Shown: one piece after another, positions 1 to 11,706 of the stretch
How positions within the stretch are numbered: the first letter of the stretch is position 1
Layout: every line of letters begins with the position of its first letter
Assembly (NCBI RefSeq): GCF_003100395.1
Contig: NZ_CP029210.1
Span: 1-64,000 of the forward strand
Length of the DNA: 64,000 nucleotides
Direction of reading: 5' to 3'
Source: Aquabacterium olei
GTDB taxonomy: Bacteria; Pseudomonadota; Gammaproteobacteria; Burkholderiales; Burkholderiaceae_C
Notes under the pieces: model-generated
The model's input: the letters and a program-made list of their open reading frames with translations, nothing else
What the model was told of the DNA's origin: nothing
The model's database searches: none
Translations under genes and position numbers: made by a program

Positions 1-1482
1 CTGTGGGCGCGCACCTGCGCCCGCCTGGCCATGGAGCTGCCGGAGCAGCAGTTCAACACCTGGATCCGTCCGCTGCCGCCGGCCGACGTCGCCCAGGACG
101 GTGGCGTGACCCTGGTGGGCGTGCGGGTGCCCAACCGCTTCATGCTGGACTGGATCCGCACGCAGTACAGCGCCCGCATCGAAGCCATCCTGGCCGAGCT
201 GCAGCCCGGTGAAGTGCGCATGGACATCGCCCTGGCACCGCGCGCGGCCCTGCCCGTGGGCGGCACCGGGATGCGCCCCGGCATGGTGCTGCCCGGCCGG
301 GCCCTGCCCCCCAACGCCCCGGCCGCGGCGCCGGGCCACGCCACGCCGGTGCAGGGCGGGCCGGCCATGCTGACCCCGCAACAGGCCAGCCAGGTCAACG
401 CCCAGCTGCAGCAGCACGCCGAGGCCACGTCGGCCAGCCAGGCGGGTCGTGGCCATCCGCGCGTCATGGGTCTGAACCCGGCGCTCACCTTCGACAACCT
501 CGTGCCCGGTCGCGCCAACCAGATGGCGCGCACTGCGGCCCTGCACGTCGCCGGTGCGCCCGGCCAGATGTACAACCCGCTGTTCATCTATGGCGGCGTC
601 GGCCTGGGCAAGACCCACCTGATGAACGCGGTGGGCAACGCGCTGCTGGCCGACAAGCCCGACGCGCGCATCCTCTACCTCCACGCCGAGCAGTTCATCT
701 CCGATGTGGTGAAGAACTACCAGCGCAAGACCTTCGACGAACTCAAGGCCAAGTACCACCAGCTCGACCTGCTGCTGATCGACGACGTGCAGTTCTTCGC
801 TGGGAAAGACCGAACCCAGGAAGAGTTCTTCAACGCGTTCGAGGCCCTGCTGGCCAAGAAGGCGCACATCATCATGACGAGCGACACCTACCCCAAGGGC
901 CTCGCCAACATCGATGAACGCCTGACCTCGCGCTTCGATTCCGGCCTCACGGTCGCCATCGAGCCGCCCGAGCTCGAGATGCGCGTGGCCATCCTGATCA
1001 AGAAGGCCGCCCAGGAAGGCATCGACATGCCGGAAGACGTGGCCTTCTTCGTCGCCAAGAACGTGCGCGCCAACGTGCGTGAACTCGAAGGCGCGCTGCG
1101 CAAGGTGCTGGCCTTCGCCCGGTTCAGCCACAAGGAGATCACGATCAACCTGGCGCGCGAGGCCCTCAAGGACCTGTTGTCGATCCAGAACCGGCAGATC
1201 TCGGTGGAAAACATCCAGAAGACCGTGGCCGACTTCTACAAGATCAAGGTCGCGGACATGTATTCCAAGAAGCGCCCGGCCTCCATCGCCAAGCCGCGCC
1301 AGATCGCCATGTACCTGGCCAAGGAACTGACCCAGAAGAGCCTGCCCGAGATCGGCGAGCTCTTCGGGGGCCGCGACCACACCACCGTGCTGCACGCCGT
1401 GCGCAAGATTGCCGGCGACCGCGCCAAGGACACGGAGCTCAACCAGCAGCTCCACGTGCTGGAACAGACGCTCAAGGGCTGA
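1..1482 (+). CDS. dnaA: Chromosomal replication initiator DnaA (5' end outside window)
   Basis: DnaA binds DnaA boxes at oriC, melts the origin and loads the DnaB helicase. The reading frame is open from base 1 (codons [10 protein letters not shown] before the first Met at 31), and DnaA N-termini normally contain this kind of sequence ahead of [14 protein letters not shown], so the true start lies just upstream and the gene is partial. Domain I is followed by a Pro/Ala/Gln-rich linker to about base 450. The AAA+ core follows: Walker A GGVGLGKT near 592-615 and Walker B LLLIDD near 769-786. The C-terminal helix-turn-helix carries the box-binding signature [15 protein letters not shown] near 1366-1410. 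It is followed by a strong terminator and the origin-like region. Identification is certain; only the start is missing. Confidence 0.98.
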   Translation: MWARTCARLAMELPEQQFNTWIRPLPPADVAQDGGVTLVGVRVPNRFMLDWIRTQYSARIEAILAELQPGEVRMDIALAPRAALPVGGTGMRPGMVLPGRALPPNAPAAAPGHATPVQGGPAMLTPQQASQVNAQLQQHAEATSASQAGRGHPRVMGLNPALTFDNLVPGRANQMARTAALHVAGAPGQMYNPLFIYGGVGLGKTHLMNAVGNALLADKPDARILYLHAEQFISDVVKNYQRKTFDELKAKYHQLDLLLIDDVQFFAGKDRTQEEFFNAFEALLAKKAHIIMTSDTYPKGLANIDERLTSRFDSGLTVAIEPPELEMRVAILIKKAAQEGIDMPEDVAFFVAKNVRANVRELEGALRKVLAFARFSHKEITINLAREALKDLLSIQNRQISVENIQKTVADFYKIKVADMYSKKRPASIAKPRQIAMYLAKELTQKSLPEIGELFGGRDHTTVLHAVRKIAGDRAKDTELNQQLHVLEQTLKG

Positions 1483-1513
1483 GGCCCACCTGGCATCCGT
1501 CCTGCATGGACCC

Positions 1514-1536
1514 AGAGGCTTCGGCCTCTTTTTTTT
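1514..1536 (+). terminator. Rho-independent terminator of dnaA
   Basis: A perfect 6-bp stem AGAGGC/GCCTCT (1514-1519 and 1524-1529) with a TTCG tetraloop is followed by an uninterrupted T run to 1536. It lies 32 bases after the dnaA stop, so it should separate dnaA transcription from the origin region and dnaN. Confidence 0.9.
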
Positions 1537-1557
1537 CGCCTGTCAAGCCAACAACGC

Positions 1558-1594
1558 TGTGGACAACAAAAGGACAAGTACCCGGTTGTCCACA
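1558..1594. promoter_or_regulatory. Inverted pair of DnaA boxes (copy A)
   Basis: TGTGGACAA at 1558-1566 is a box on the minus strand, and TTGTCCACA at 1586-1594 is a box on the plus strand. The two are exact reverse complements and face each other across 19 bases. They differ from the consensus TTATNCACA only at the third base. Confidence 0.75.
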
Positions 1595-1704
1595 GGGTCG
1601 GCGGTTTTCCGCAGGTTGTTGTCATTCCGTGCACCCGGCAACCGGCCTCCGCTCCACACGCTTTTCATGAAGGCAAGTGCTTGTCGCCCTTGGCAAAATC
1701 GGGC

Positions 1705-1713
1705 TTGTGCACA
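1705..1713 (+). promoter_or_regulatory. DnaA box (copy A, third site)
   Basis: TTGTGCACA matches TTATNCACA except at base 3. It lies at the same place in copy A as 2023-2031 does in copy B. Confidence 0.65.
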
Positions 1714-1875
1714 GAACAGGCCGCCCTCTACTACAACCACTACCTTTGAAACTGAAGTCATTGGTGTAGATAACAGCCGTGCCTGTTTTCGGAACCCGGC
1801 GCACGTTCAACCCGCTTCCAACCAGGACCGAAGCGCCATGCACGCACAATGCAAACGCTGTCAAGCCAACAAGCT

Positions 1876-1912
1876 TGTGGACAGAAAAAGGACAACTGTC
1901 CGCTTGTCCACA
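1876..1912. promoter_or_regulatory. Inverted pair of DnaA boxes (copy B)
   Basis: TGTGGACAG at 1876-1884 (minus-strand box) and TTGTCCACA at 1904-1912 (plus-strand box) have the same geometry as the pair at 1558-1594. Confidence 0.75.
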
Positions 1913-2022
1913 GGGTGTCGCTTCGCGCCGGAGTTGTTGTCTGTTTTCCATGCAGCGTTCCCGGGTACGATGCACAGGTTTGTCCGTGACGTAAGGGCTT
2001 GATCGGTCAGGACAAAACAGCG

Positions 2023-2031
2023 TTGTTCACA
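2023..2031 (+). promoter_or_regulatory. DnaA box upstream of dnaN
   Basis: TTGTTCACA lies 44 bases before the dnaN start codon. It may serve the origin, control of dnaN by DnaA, or both. Confidence 0.65.
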
Positions 2032-2075
2032 GAAAAAGTCGTCCTCTACTACAACGACCAATTTGAAAGACTGAG

Positions 2076-3203
2076 ATGATTGTGTTGAAAGCAGCCCAGG
2101 AAAAAGTCCTCGCCGCCCTGCAGTCGGTGGGGGGGATCGTCGAGCGGCGCCACACGCTACCCATCTTGGCCAACGTGCTGATGCGCAAGCGCGGCCCCGA
2201 GCTGGAGCTGATCACCAGCGACCTGGAAATCCAGATTCGCACCACCGCGCAGCTCGACGGCGACGAAGGCGACTACGCCATCACCGTGGGCGCGAAGAAG
2301 CTGGGTGACATCCTCAAGAGCCTGCCCGCCGACCAGATCGTCTCGCTGACCGCCAACCAGAACAAGCTGACGCTGCAGGGCGGCAAGAGCCGCTTCACGC
2401 TGCAGACCCTGCCCGCCGAAGACTTCCCGCTGGTGCAGGAAGCCGCCGATTTCGGCCCCGCCTTCAGCGTGCCGCAGAAGACGCTGAAGATGCTGATCGG
2501 TCAGGTGCACTTCGCCATGGCCGTGCACGACATCCGCTACTACCTCAACGGCATCCTGTTCGTGGCCGAAGGCAACAGCCTGACGCTGGTGGCGACCGAC
2601 GGCCACCGCCTGGCACTGGCCCAGGCCACGCTGGACGTCGACATGCCCAAGCAGGAGGTGATCCTGCCGCGCAAGACCGTGCTGGAACTGCAGCGCCTGC
2701 TCAAGGACGACGCCAAGGGCAAGGAAGGTGAAGAACAGATGATCGAGATGCGCTTTGCCGGCAACCAGGCAAAGTTCAGCTTCGGTGGGCTGGAATTCGT
2801 CACCAAGCTGGTCGAGGGCAAGTTCCCCGACTACAACCGCGTCATCCCCAAGAACCACAAGAACCACATCACGCTGGGCCGGGCCACGCTGCTGGCCTCG
2901 CTGCAGCGCGCGGCCATCCTCACGTCCGAGAAGTTCAAGGGCGTGCGCATGAACTTCGCGCCGGGCGTGCTGGGCATCGCCTCGAGCAACGCCGAGCAGG
3001 AAGAGGCCAAGGAAGAACTCGAGATCGATTACGGCGGCGACAGCTTCGAGATCGGTTTCAACGTCGGCTACCTGATGGACGTGCTGGCCAACATGAGCCA
3101 GGACATGGTGACGGTGTCGCTGCAGGACGCCAACAGCTCGGCGCTGATCACGAATCCGGAATTCGAGGGCTTCAAGTACGTCGTGATGCCGATGCGCATC
3201 TGA
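2076..3203 (+). CDS. dnaN: DNA polymerase III beta subunit (sliding clamp)
   Basis: The beta clamp forms a dimeric ring that tethers DNA polymerase III and other partners to DNA. The 375-residue protein has the three repeated clamp domains, starting MIVLKAAQEKVLAAL and ending in the conserved C-terminal motif VMPMRI. Typical clamps have 366-372 residues, and the extra length is a charged loop near residues 208-216 (DDAKGKEGEE). The ATG at 2076 is preceded by AGACTGAG, a weak Shine-Dalgarno sequence. The promoter region is copy B of the duplicated origin module. The next gene is not recF, which is common in this bacterial group. Confidence 0.98.
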   Translation: MIVLKAAQEKVLAALQSVGGIVERRHTLPILANVLMRKRGPELELITSDLEIQIRTTAQLDGDEGDYAITVGAKKLGDILKSLPADQIVSLTANQNKLTLQGGKSRFTLQTLPAEDFPLVQEAADFGPAFSVPQKTLKMLIGQVHFAMAVHDIRYYLNGILFVAEGNSLTLVATDGHRLALAQATLDVDMPKQEVILPRKTVLELQRLLKDDAKGKEGEEQMIEMRFAGNQAKFSFGGLEFVTKLVEGKFPDYNRVIPKNHKNHITLGRATLLASLQRAAILTSEKFKGVRMNFAPGVLGIASSNAEQEEAKEELEIDYGGDSFEIGFNVGYLMDVLANMSQDMVTVSLQDANSSALITNPEFEGFKYVVMPMRI

Positions 3204-3344
3204 TTGCGCTGCCCGTCCTGTTTTCAGGGGCCATTCGCTGCCGTCCTGCGGCTTTTCGGAGCGATGTCCCCCCGTGGGCTGATTGCGCCCGGCCCGCCAC
3301 GCCCCTAGGCTCGAGCCATCATGAAAACGGACAGGAGGGGATCC

Positions 3345-6900
<3,556 letters not shown>

Positions 6901-6920
6901 TGCGTTGAGGGGAGTGAACC

Positions 6921-7349
6921 ATGGAAGCACTCGACCTCACGGCCTTGCGCTCGGCGATCACCTCGCTGGACGATGGGCTGGCTGTGGTCGGTGATGCAGC
7001 GTGGTTCAATGGGCAAGATGCCAAGGTGCGCAATACCTTGGTTGCCGGCGTGATCCAGAACTTCGAGTTTGTCTACGAGATCAGCATGAAAATGCTGCGC
7101 CGACAACTGGAGCTCGAAGCCGACAGCCCGGTTGATGTCGACCAGGCCAGCTTTCGGGAGTTGCTGCGCATCGCGGCGGAAAAGGGGCTCATTGACGATG
7201 TCGAAGCCTGGTTCGGCTTTCGACAGATGCGCAACATCACGGCCCACACCTATGATCACGCCAAGGCTCAGCAGGTGTATGCCGCCACGCAAGGTTTTCT
7301 GACGCACGCGCGTGACCTGTTGGCGCGTCTGGAAGCGCGCCATGGCTGA
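6921..7349 (+). CDS. HEPN-domain protein, HepT/HI0074-like (nucleotidyltransferase partner, putative toxin)
   Basis: A small all-helical 142-residue protein of the HI0074/HEPN type. It carries the RX4HXY motif RNITAHTY near residues 100-107. In HEPN toxins the Arg and His form the RNase site, and the Tyr is the residue AMPylated by the partner. The downstream gene encodes an MNT-type minimal nucleotidyltransferase and overlaps this one by 8 bases, so the two are translationally coupled like a HEPN/MNT toxin-antitoxin module. GGGGAG upstream of the ATG is a ribosome-binding site. Family and motif are seen; toxicity is inferred. Some HI0074 proteins are simply called nucleotidyltransferase substrate-binding proteins. 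Confidence 0.85.
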   Translation: MEALDLTALRSAITSLDDGLAVVGDAAWFNGQDAKVRNTLVAGVIQNFEFVYEISMKMLRRQLELEADSPVDVDQASFRELLRIAAEKGLIDDVEAWFGFRQMRNITAHTYDHAKAQQVYAATQGFLTHARDLLARLEARHG

Positions 7350-7671
7350 TCAGCCTGGGGTGCCACGGGGGCTCAACGTGGAACCCCGCCACTGGAACAT
7401 CATCCAGGCGATCCTGATGCAAGAGGTACCGGACCGGGAGGTTCGTGCTTTCGGGTCGCGGGTGAAGGCCTCGGCCAAGCCGCACTCCGATCTCGACCTG
7501 GTGGTGATGGGAGATGTCGCGCTCGACATTGCGACCCAGGCTCGGCTGAATGACGCGTTTGCCGAATCGGATCTGCCGTGGCGCGTGGATGTGGTCGATT
7601 GGGCGACCACGAGCGAGGCGTTCCGGGAATTGATCCAGCAGCACACAGTGGTGCTTCAGCACGGGCGCTGA
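7342..7671 (+). CDS. MNT-type nucleotidyltransferase, putative antitoxin of the HEPN protein
   Basis: A 109-residue minimal nucleotidyltransferase. It has the exact GSX10DXD active-site motif, GSRVKASAKPHSDLD near residues 33-47, which binds Mg-NTP, and a third acidic strand (WRVDVVDWA near residues 75-83). MntA-family proteins neutralise the HEPN toxin by adding AMP to its RX4HXY tyrosine. The ATG at 7342 overlaps the end of the HEPN gene by 8 bases and gives the standard family length; an upstream in-frame ATG at 7312 would bury the start inside the neighbour. The gene ends 21 bases before the WYL-type operator that precedes the first AAA+ ATPase, so the pair may or may not share the regulation of the island. 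Confidence 0.85.
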   Translation: MADQPGVPRGLNVEPRHWNIIQAILMQEVPDREVRAFGSRVKASAKPHSDLDLVVMGDVALDIATQARLNDAFAESDLPWRVDVVDWATTSEAFRELIQQHTVVLQHGR

Positions 7672-7692
7672 GGTTTTCCCGCTCCGCTCGTG

Positions 7693-7713
7693 GTGCGACA
7701 GAACCTGTCGCGC
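7693..7713. promoter_or_regulatory. 21-bp palindromic operator, site 1 (before ATPase 1)
   Basis: GTGCGAC-N7-GTCGCGC. The inner part GCGACAG-AAC-CTGTCGC is a perfect inverted repeat. It lies 42 bases before the preferred ATPase 1 start. The same arrangement recurs at 14335-14355 before the paralogous ATPase and, weakened, at 9983-10003 before the WYL regulator. Confidence 0.75.
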
Positions 7714-7754
7714 TACGCCATCACAGTTCGAACGTGAACGAGATGGAGAAGCCG

Positions 7755-9962
7755 ATGCGTCGTCCCAACCTGAAGTTGAACTGGTCCTTTGACGATGACT
7801 TCGTGATCGCGGGGGCCAATGCGCGCATTGCTCTGGCAGTCATGCGCTGCGCTCGTCGTCTGGCTGGCGGCGTGGCGGACCGCTTCCACGATGACATTGC
7901 GCTGGAGGTGATGCCCGCGCTGATCCAGCAGCCTGCTGCCTTGCTGCGGACGCTGCGTTCGCCCAAGGTGATGGCACGGCTCAGCGCGGAGTTGGCGGAT
8001 GCCGAGTTGCCCGATCTGCTGCGCGACCGCGGTGTACAGCGAATGCTGGGTGAGGCCCTCGTGTCTGGTGCCCCCGCGTTCAAGGCGCTTTTCGACAGCA
8101 CAGAAAGGTTGCTCGAGCGGTTCATTGCCTCTCGGCCTCATCCGCTGGATCGCAATGTGGACATGCTGGTCTCCATGCTGTCGTTGCCCGCGCCCGCGGT
8201 CCGCTTTCTCCGCCTGGCGGCCGCTTTCTGTCATGGCACCCTGCAGACCGGTGTGTTCATGTTTGTGGAGACGCATGCGCGTGCATTGAAGGCGGTGGCG
8301 GTTGTGGGTGAGTGCAGCGTGCAGGAGGCCGATGAGCTGTTTCGCCTTGGAACGCCGCTCTGGTGCAGCGGACTGTTCAGGTTCAGTCAGGGCAGCCGCG
8401 AAGCGAGTGACCTCGATGACCTGTTTGCGCTTTCTGCAATCGGACAACGCCTGCTGGGGCAACCCTATGCCGATGCCTCGGCGATGGCCAGCGCGGTGCT
8501 GCAGCCGATGGACATCGGCAGCAGCGAGCCATTCGACTGGCGCCATGTGCAGCAACCATGGCAGCTCATGCAGACCTTGCTGACCAATGCCACCCGACGC
8601 GCCGAAGTCGGCATCAACATCCTGATTCATGGTGAGCCGGGCACCGGCAAGACCGAGTTCGTGCGCCAGTTGGTGGCGCAAGTGGGGCTGCAGGCATTTT
8701 CGATCGCGCATGTGGACCGAGAAGGCAACGAAGCCACGCGGGCTGATCGTCTTGCTCACCTTCGTCTGAGCCGGACTTTCGCCGGTACGCGAGAGGGCGC
8801 CGTGCTCGTCGTGGACGAAGCGGATGACATCTTCGTGGGTGACCACCATCACCCGCTGGCCGCCTTGTTCCGTTCTCGGGAGCAGAGCAAGGCATGGATG
8901 AATGACATTCTGGAGCGTGCGCCGCAGCCGATGGTCTGGATCAGCAACAGGGTGCATCACATGGACCCGGCCTATCTCCGGCGGTTCACCTACTGTCTGG
9001 CGTTTCCCCGGCCGCCGCTGACCTTGCGGCAGTCGATGGTCCGAAGCCGGCTGGAAGCGATGGGGTGTTCGGCAGGCATGATGGAAGCCATTGCAAGCTT
9101 GGATCACGCGACCCCGGCCCTGATCGGCGCGGCGGCCCGTTTCGTGTCGCTGAGTGAAGGCAGTGGGTTGACGCCGGACGCGGCTGTGCAGACCCAGGTT
9201 CAAGGTCATCTTGCCACGCTGGGCGACCACACACCCGTCCGCCCGCGTCAGACGGCGCTGCGCTTTGACATGCGCTACGTCAACGTGGCGGGACCCATGT
9301 CAGCGGACGAACTCGTCTCCTGGCTGAAGGCCGAAAGGCGTGGGACGGCCTTGTTTGCTGGCCCTCCCGGCACCGGCAAAACCCAGTTTGCGGCTGAACT
9401 GGCCCAGCAGCTGGAACGCAAGCTGGTGGTCAAAACGGCGTCGGACATCCTGTCGAAGTGGTATGGCGAATCGGAGCGCAATGTGGCGACCATGTTCCGG
9501 GATTGCGATCCGCAGGAAGAATTGCTCTTTCTGGATGAAGGGGATGTGTTGCTGTCGGATCGGGGGCGATCCGAGCAACGAGTGGACCGCGGTGTGACAG
9601 CAGAATTCCTCCGTTGGCTGGAGCAGTTCGAGGGCATCTTCGTGTGTGCAACCAACCATGCGGGATTGCTGGACTCGGCCTTGATCCGGCGCTTTACGCA
9701 CCGGCTGACTTTCCTGCCCCTGCACGCAGAACAGCGTCGCGCTCTGTTTGCCGAACTGGTGATGGGGGATCCCAAGGCGCCGTTGGGCGAAGCGGCGTGC
9801 AGGAAACTCGACACACTGGATCGCCTTACGCCCGGGGACTTTGCCAACGTCCGTCGGCGTCTTCGCCACGCGCAGCCCGATGAGGCTCGTTGGCTGTCGG
9901 AGTTGGAGGCCGAGCAAGTCGCCAAGCCGGGGGGCGGCCACCGCCAGATCGGGTTCGTGTGA
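7755..9962 (+). CDS. Double AAA+ ATPase (paralog 1, both nucleotide sites intact)
   Basis: A 735-residue protein with an N-terminal domain of about 240 residues that I do not recognise, followed by two AAA+ modules. D1 has Walker A GEPGTGKT (293-300) and Walker B VLVVDEAD (350-357). D2 has Walker A GPPGTGKT (536-543), Walker B LLFLDEGD (about 590-597), and a sensor/arginine-finger region ending in ALIRRFTHRL. D2 resembles Cdc48/FtsH-type remodelling modules (SKWYGESERNV pore-loop region). It probably forms a ring that remodels protein or nucleoprotein with ATP. The start at 7755 has GGAG 6 bases upstream; 7743 is an alternative. It is the paralog of the gene at 14395-16569 and shares its upstream palindrome. 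The next gene is the WYL regulator, 57 bases away. Confidence 0.85.
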   Translation: MRRPNLKLNWSFDDDFVIAGANARIALAVMRCARRLAGGVADRFHDDIALEVMPALIQQPAALLRTLRSPKVMARLSAELADAELPDLLRDRGVQRMLGEALVSGAPAFKALFDSTERLLERFIASRPHPLDRNVDMLVSMLSLPAPAVRFLRLAAAFCHGTLQTGVFMFVETHARALKAVAVVGECSVQEADELFRLGTPLWCSGLFRFSQGSREASDLDDLFALSAIGQRLLGQPYADASAMASAVLQPMDIGSSEPFDWRHVQQPWQLMQTLLTNATRRAEVGINILIHGEPGTGKTEFVRQLVAQVGLQAFSIAHVDREGNEATRADRLAHLRLSRTFAGTREGAVLVVDEADDIFVGDHHHPLAALFRSREQSKAWMNDILERAPQPMVWISNRVHHMDPAYLRRFTYCLAFPRPPLTLRQSMVRSRLEAMGCSAGMMEAIASLDHATPALIGAAARFVSLSEGSGLTPDAAVQTQVQGHLATLGDHTPVRPRQTALRFDMRYVNVAGPMSADELVSWLKAERRGTALFAGPPGTGKTQFAAELAQQLERKLVVKTASDILSKWYGESERNVATMFRDCDPQEELLFLDEGDVLLSDRGRSEQRVDRGVTAEFLRWLEQFEGIFVCATNHAGLLDSALIRRFTHRLTFLPLHAEQRRALFAELVMGDPKAPLGEAACRKLDTLDRLTPGDFANVRRRLRHAQPDEARWLSELEAEQVAKPGGGHRQIGFV

Positions 9963-9982
9963 GGGGGTGACGGCTCGGGGGC

Positions 9983-10012
9983 TTGCGACACTATCTGGCG
10001 CAGACCGATACT
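9983..10012 (+). promoter_or_regulatory. WYL-gene promoter overlapped by operator site 3
   Basis: TTGCGAC-N7-GGCGCAG (9983-10003) keeps the core GCGAC-N7-GNCGC of the two stronger palindromes, with symmetric changes at the outermost positions. TTGCGA (9983-9988) and GATACT (10007-10012), separated by 18 bases, make a plausible sigma-70 promoter under it. The ATG at 10020 is only 7 bases after the -10 box, so the mRNA may be leaderless. A repressor at this site would block its own promoter. Confidence 0.55.
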
Positions 10013-10019
10013 GGGGGCC

Positions 10020-11054
10020 ATGGACCGAAACTTCACCCGCCTGCTCGACCTGCTGACCCTGGTACCCCGTCACGGCAAGCTGTCGACGCCTCAACTGCAT
10101 CAACGCCTGCGGGCCCGTGGTCACGACGTGTCGGCGCGCACCGTACAGCGAGACCTGGAAGAACTGGCCACCGCCTACCCGATCGAGTGCGACATCCGGT
10201 CGAAGCCTTTCGGCTGGGGCTGGGCTGCGGGGGCGCCGCACCTGTCCTTACCGGCCATGGATTGGTCGGAAGCGGTGAGTTTTCAGCTGCTGTCGACCTA
10301 CCTGCATGGCATCCTGCCGGACAGTGTGATGGATACCTTGCGGCCGTACGTCGAAGAGGCTCGGCGCAAGCTCGCCCAGCATGTGCCCGGCATGCCACTC
10401 AAGCGATGGCCGGAACGGGTCCGGATCATTCCCCCGGGGCCGGGCTTCGTTGCGCCGAAGGTGCCCAGGCCGTTGCACGCCACGGTGACGGAGGCGGTCC
10501 TGATGGGGTGCAAGCTGGCCATCGAGTACCGCGCTTTCGACCGCCAGAGGGCGAAGCGATATGTGGTTTCACCGCTCGGGCTGGTGCAGTTTGGCGTGGT
10601 GTTCTACGTGCCGGCCACGTTCGACGGACATGGTGATGTGCGGACGCTCAAGCTCCACCGCATGCTGAGGGCGGAGTTGCTGGATGAACCCTCTGGCATT
10701 GAGCATTTCGATCTGGATGCCTGGCTGGAAGCCGGGGGCATGGGCTTCGGAGGGCAGGAGCGGATCCGCCTCGTCCTCCGACTGTTTGATGGCATGGGAG
10801 AGCGGCTGAAGGAGACGCCGCTGGGGCCAGACCAGGTTGTCGTGGAAGAGGCGCCGGGGGTGCACCGTCTGGAGGTCACGGTGATCCAGACGGTGCAGTT
10901 GGAGAGGTGGTTGTGGGGGCTGGGGAACAGCGTTGCCATTGTGGCGCCCGAGGCCTTAAGAGGCCGTATGCACGATGCTTTGATTTCCGCTATCGGACGG
11001 TTGTCTTATTCTCAGTATCGATTCTCAGCACAAACGGATATAGGGAAAAATTAA
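10020..11054 (+). CDS. HTH-WYL transcriptional regulator
   Basis: A 344-residue protein with an N-terminal DeoR-type winged helix-turn-helix (residues about 5-58, recognition region SARTVQRDLEELA), then a WYL domain (about 150-215, core SPLGLVQFGVVFYVPATF in place of the canonical W-Y-L residues) and a WCX-like C-terminal part. WYL regulators of this shape (BrxR, CapW and relatives) commonly repress phage-defence and DNA-damage loci. It lies between two AAA+ paralogs, and palindromes stand before itself and both ATPases, so it is the likely controller of the cluster. The last 20-30 residues come from a sudden AT-rich stretch, and the gene overlaps the convergent nuclease gene by 65 bases. This suggests that its original 3' end was replaced when that gene arrived. 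Confidence 0.88.
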   Translation: MDRNFTRLLDLLTLVPRHGKLSTPQLHQRLRARGHDVSARTVQRDLEELATAYPIECDIRSKPFGWGWAAGAPHLSLPAMDWSEAVSFQLLSTYLHGILPDSVMDTLRPYVEEARRKLAQHVPGMPLKRWPERVRIIPPGPGFVAPKVPRPLHATVTEAVLMGCKLAIEYRAFDRQRAKRYVVSPLGLVQFGVVFYVPATFDGHGDVRTLKLHRMLRAELLDEPSGIEHFDLDAWLEAGGMGFGGQERIRLVLRLFDGMGERLKETPLGPDQVVVEEAPGVHRLEVTVIQTVQLERWLWGLGNSVAIVAPEALRGRMHDALISAIGRLSYSQYRFSAQTDIGKN

Positions 11055-11706
11055 TTCCATAAGCCGAACCAACTGGAAATCCATCATCTTTGATGGATTT
11101 TATAGTGTTTTCAATGATCTTTTTTTTAGTTCTAAAATTGCCTTTCAGGTACTCCTCGAAAATGCGTATGAGACTCTTATTATGTGCTTCGTAAAGGGGT
11201 ACTCTAATTCTTTGATGCATGTTGTATTTTGCGACCCTGTTTAAGTTTGGTGGGATGTCGCTTTCCGAGGATGGTGAAAATACCAGTATTATCATATACG
11301 CTGCGTCAATTTCTAATGCGCTTGCAGCGACTGCCGTTCTTTCAATATCCCGCAGAATTCCTGCTGCCATAGCAGCGCATACACCGCCTGATTTATCTTT
11401 CATGTCGAAAGTGTACATTGCCTTCAACTCTGATATCAGTCTGATATTTCCATCGGTATTCGTGATGGCCAGATCAATTCGTCCTCTTTGTGCAAGGTCA
11501 GACGTTCTCTCCTCTTTCTTAAGAGACATCTCCCGAGCGACATAAAGGTCGTCCGAAGTGCCTTTCATGAGGCTCGTCGCCATTGCATCTCTAAAAGCAA
11601 GTTCGGGTTTGGATGTCAACGCTAAATAGGCTAGATCTGTACCTATTTTGTTTATTGCTTCTTCCACCGAATATTCAAACAACGCGCGCAACTCTTCATT
11701 TTCCAT
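10990..11706 (-). CDS. Putative PD-(D/E)XK nuclease, AT-rich (acquired)
   Basis: A 238-residue protein without a family I recognise by name. Residues about 73-93 read GRIDLAI, then a short turn, then LISELKAMY. This fits the D...(E)XK core of PD-(D/E)XK restriction-like nucleases: Asp after the first strand, and E-L-K in the second. Base composition is strikingly lower in GC than its neighbours, with many AAA, ATA and AAT codons, so it was probably acquired separately. Its ATG overlaps the end of the DUF2779 gene by 11 bases, so it is translated as the last gene of the three-gene nuclease operon. It overlaps the WYL gene tail to tail by 65 bases. The nuclease call rests on the motif alone. 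Confidence 0.6.
   Translation of the reverse strand: MENEELRALFEYSVEEAINKIGTDLAYLALTSKPELAFRDAMATSLMKGTSDDLYVAREMSLKKEERTSDLAQRGRIDLAITNTDGNIRLISELKAMYTFDMKDKSGGVCAAMAAGILRDIERTAVAASALEIDAAYMIILVFSPSSESDIPPNLNRVAKYNMHQRIRVPLYEAHNKSLIRIFEEYLKGNFRTKKKIIENTIKSIKDDGFPVGSAYGINFSLYPFVLRIDTENKTTVR

Larger units (their letters stand above)
1541..1778 (+). repeat. Diverged tandem module, copy A (318-bp offset)
   Basis: Aligning by eye, 1541-1778 matches 1859-2096 with a constant offset of 318 and no net insertions. Anchors are TGTCAAGCCAACAA (1541/1859), TTGTCCACAGGGT (1586/1904), GTTGTTGTC (1615/1933), CCTCTACTACAAC (1725/2043) and CAGCC (1774/2092). Copy A ends in a decayed version of the dnaN start region: the position of the dnaN ATG reads TCA. 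Confidence 0.8.
1541..2075. other. Putative replication origin (oriC) in the dnaA-dnaN intergenic region
   Basis: This is the only stretch over 300 bases without a gene. It lies between dnaA and dnaN, the commonest oriC position, and holds six DnaA-box-like 9-mers in two sets of three with identical internal spacing. There is no long AT-only tract, so the unwinding element is not obvious; the least GC-rich stretches are around 1728-1775 and 2011-2080. The second set also supplies the dnaN upstream region. Short open frames here have no ribosome-binding site or coding character and are not called. Confidence 0.75.
1859..2096 (+). repeat. Diverged tandem module, copy B, running into dnaN
   Basis: Second copy of the module at 1541-1778. 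It holds the equivalent inverted DnaA-box pair, the third DnaA box, the CCTCTACTACAAC block and the working dnaN start with its first seven codons. Confidence 0.8.

Noticed and set aside
1409..2002. Small open frames in the dnaA-dnaN gap
   Set aside because: No ribosome-binding sites, and they run through DnaA boxes and the dnaA terminator; the duplicated DNA explains the region better.
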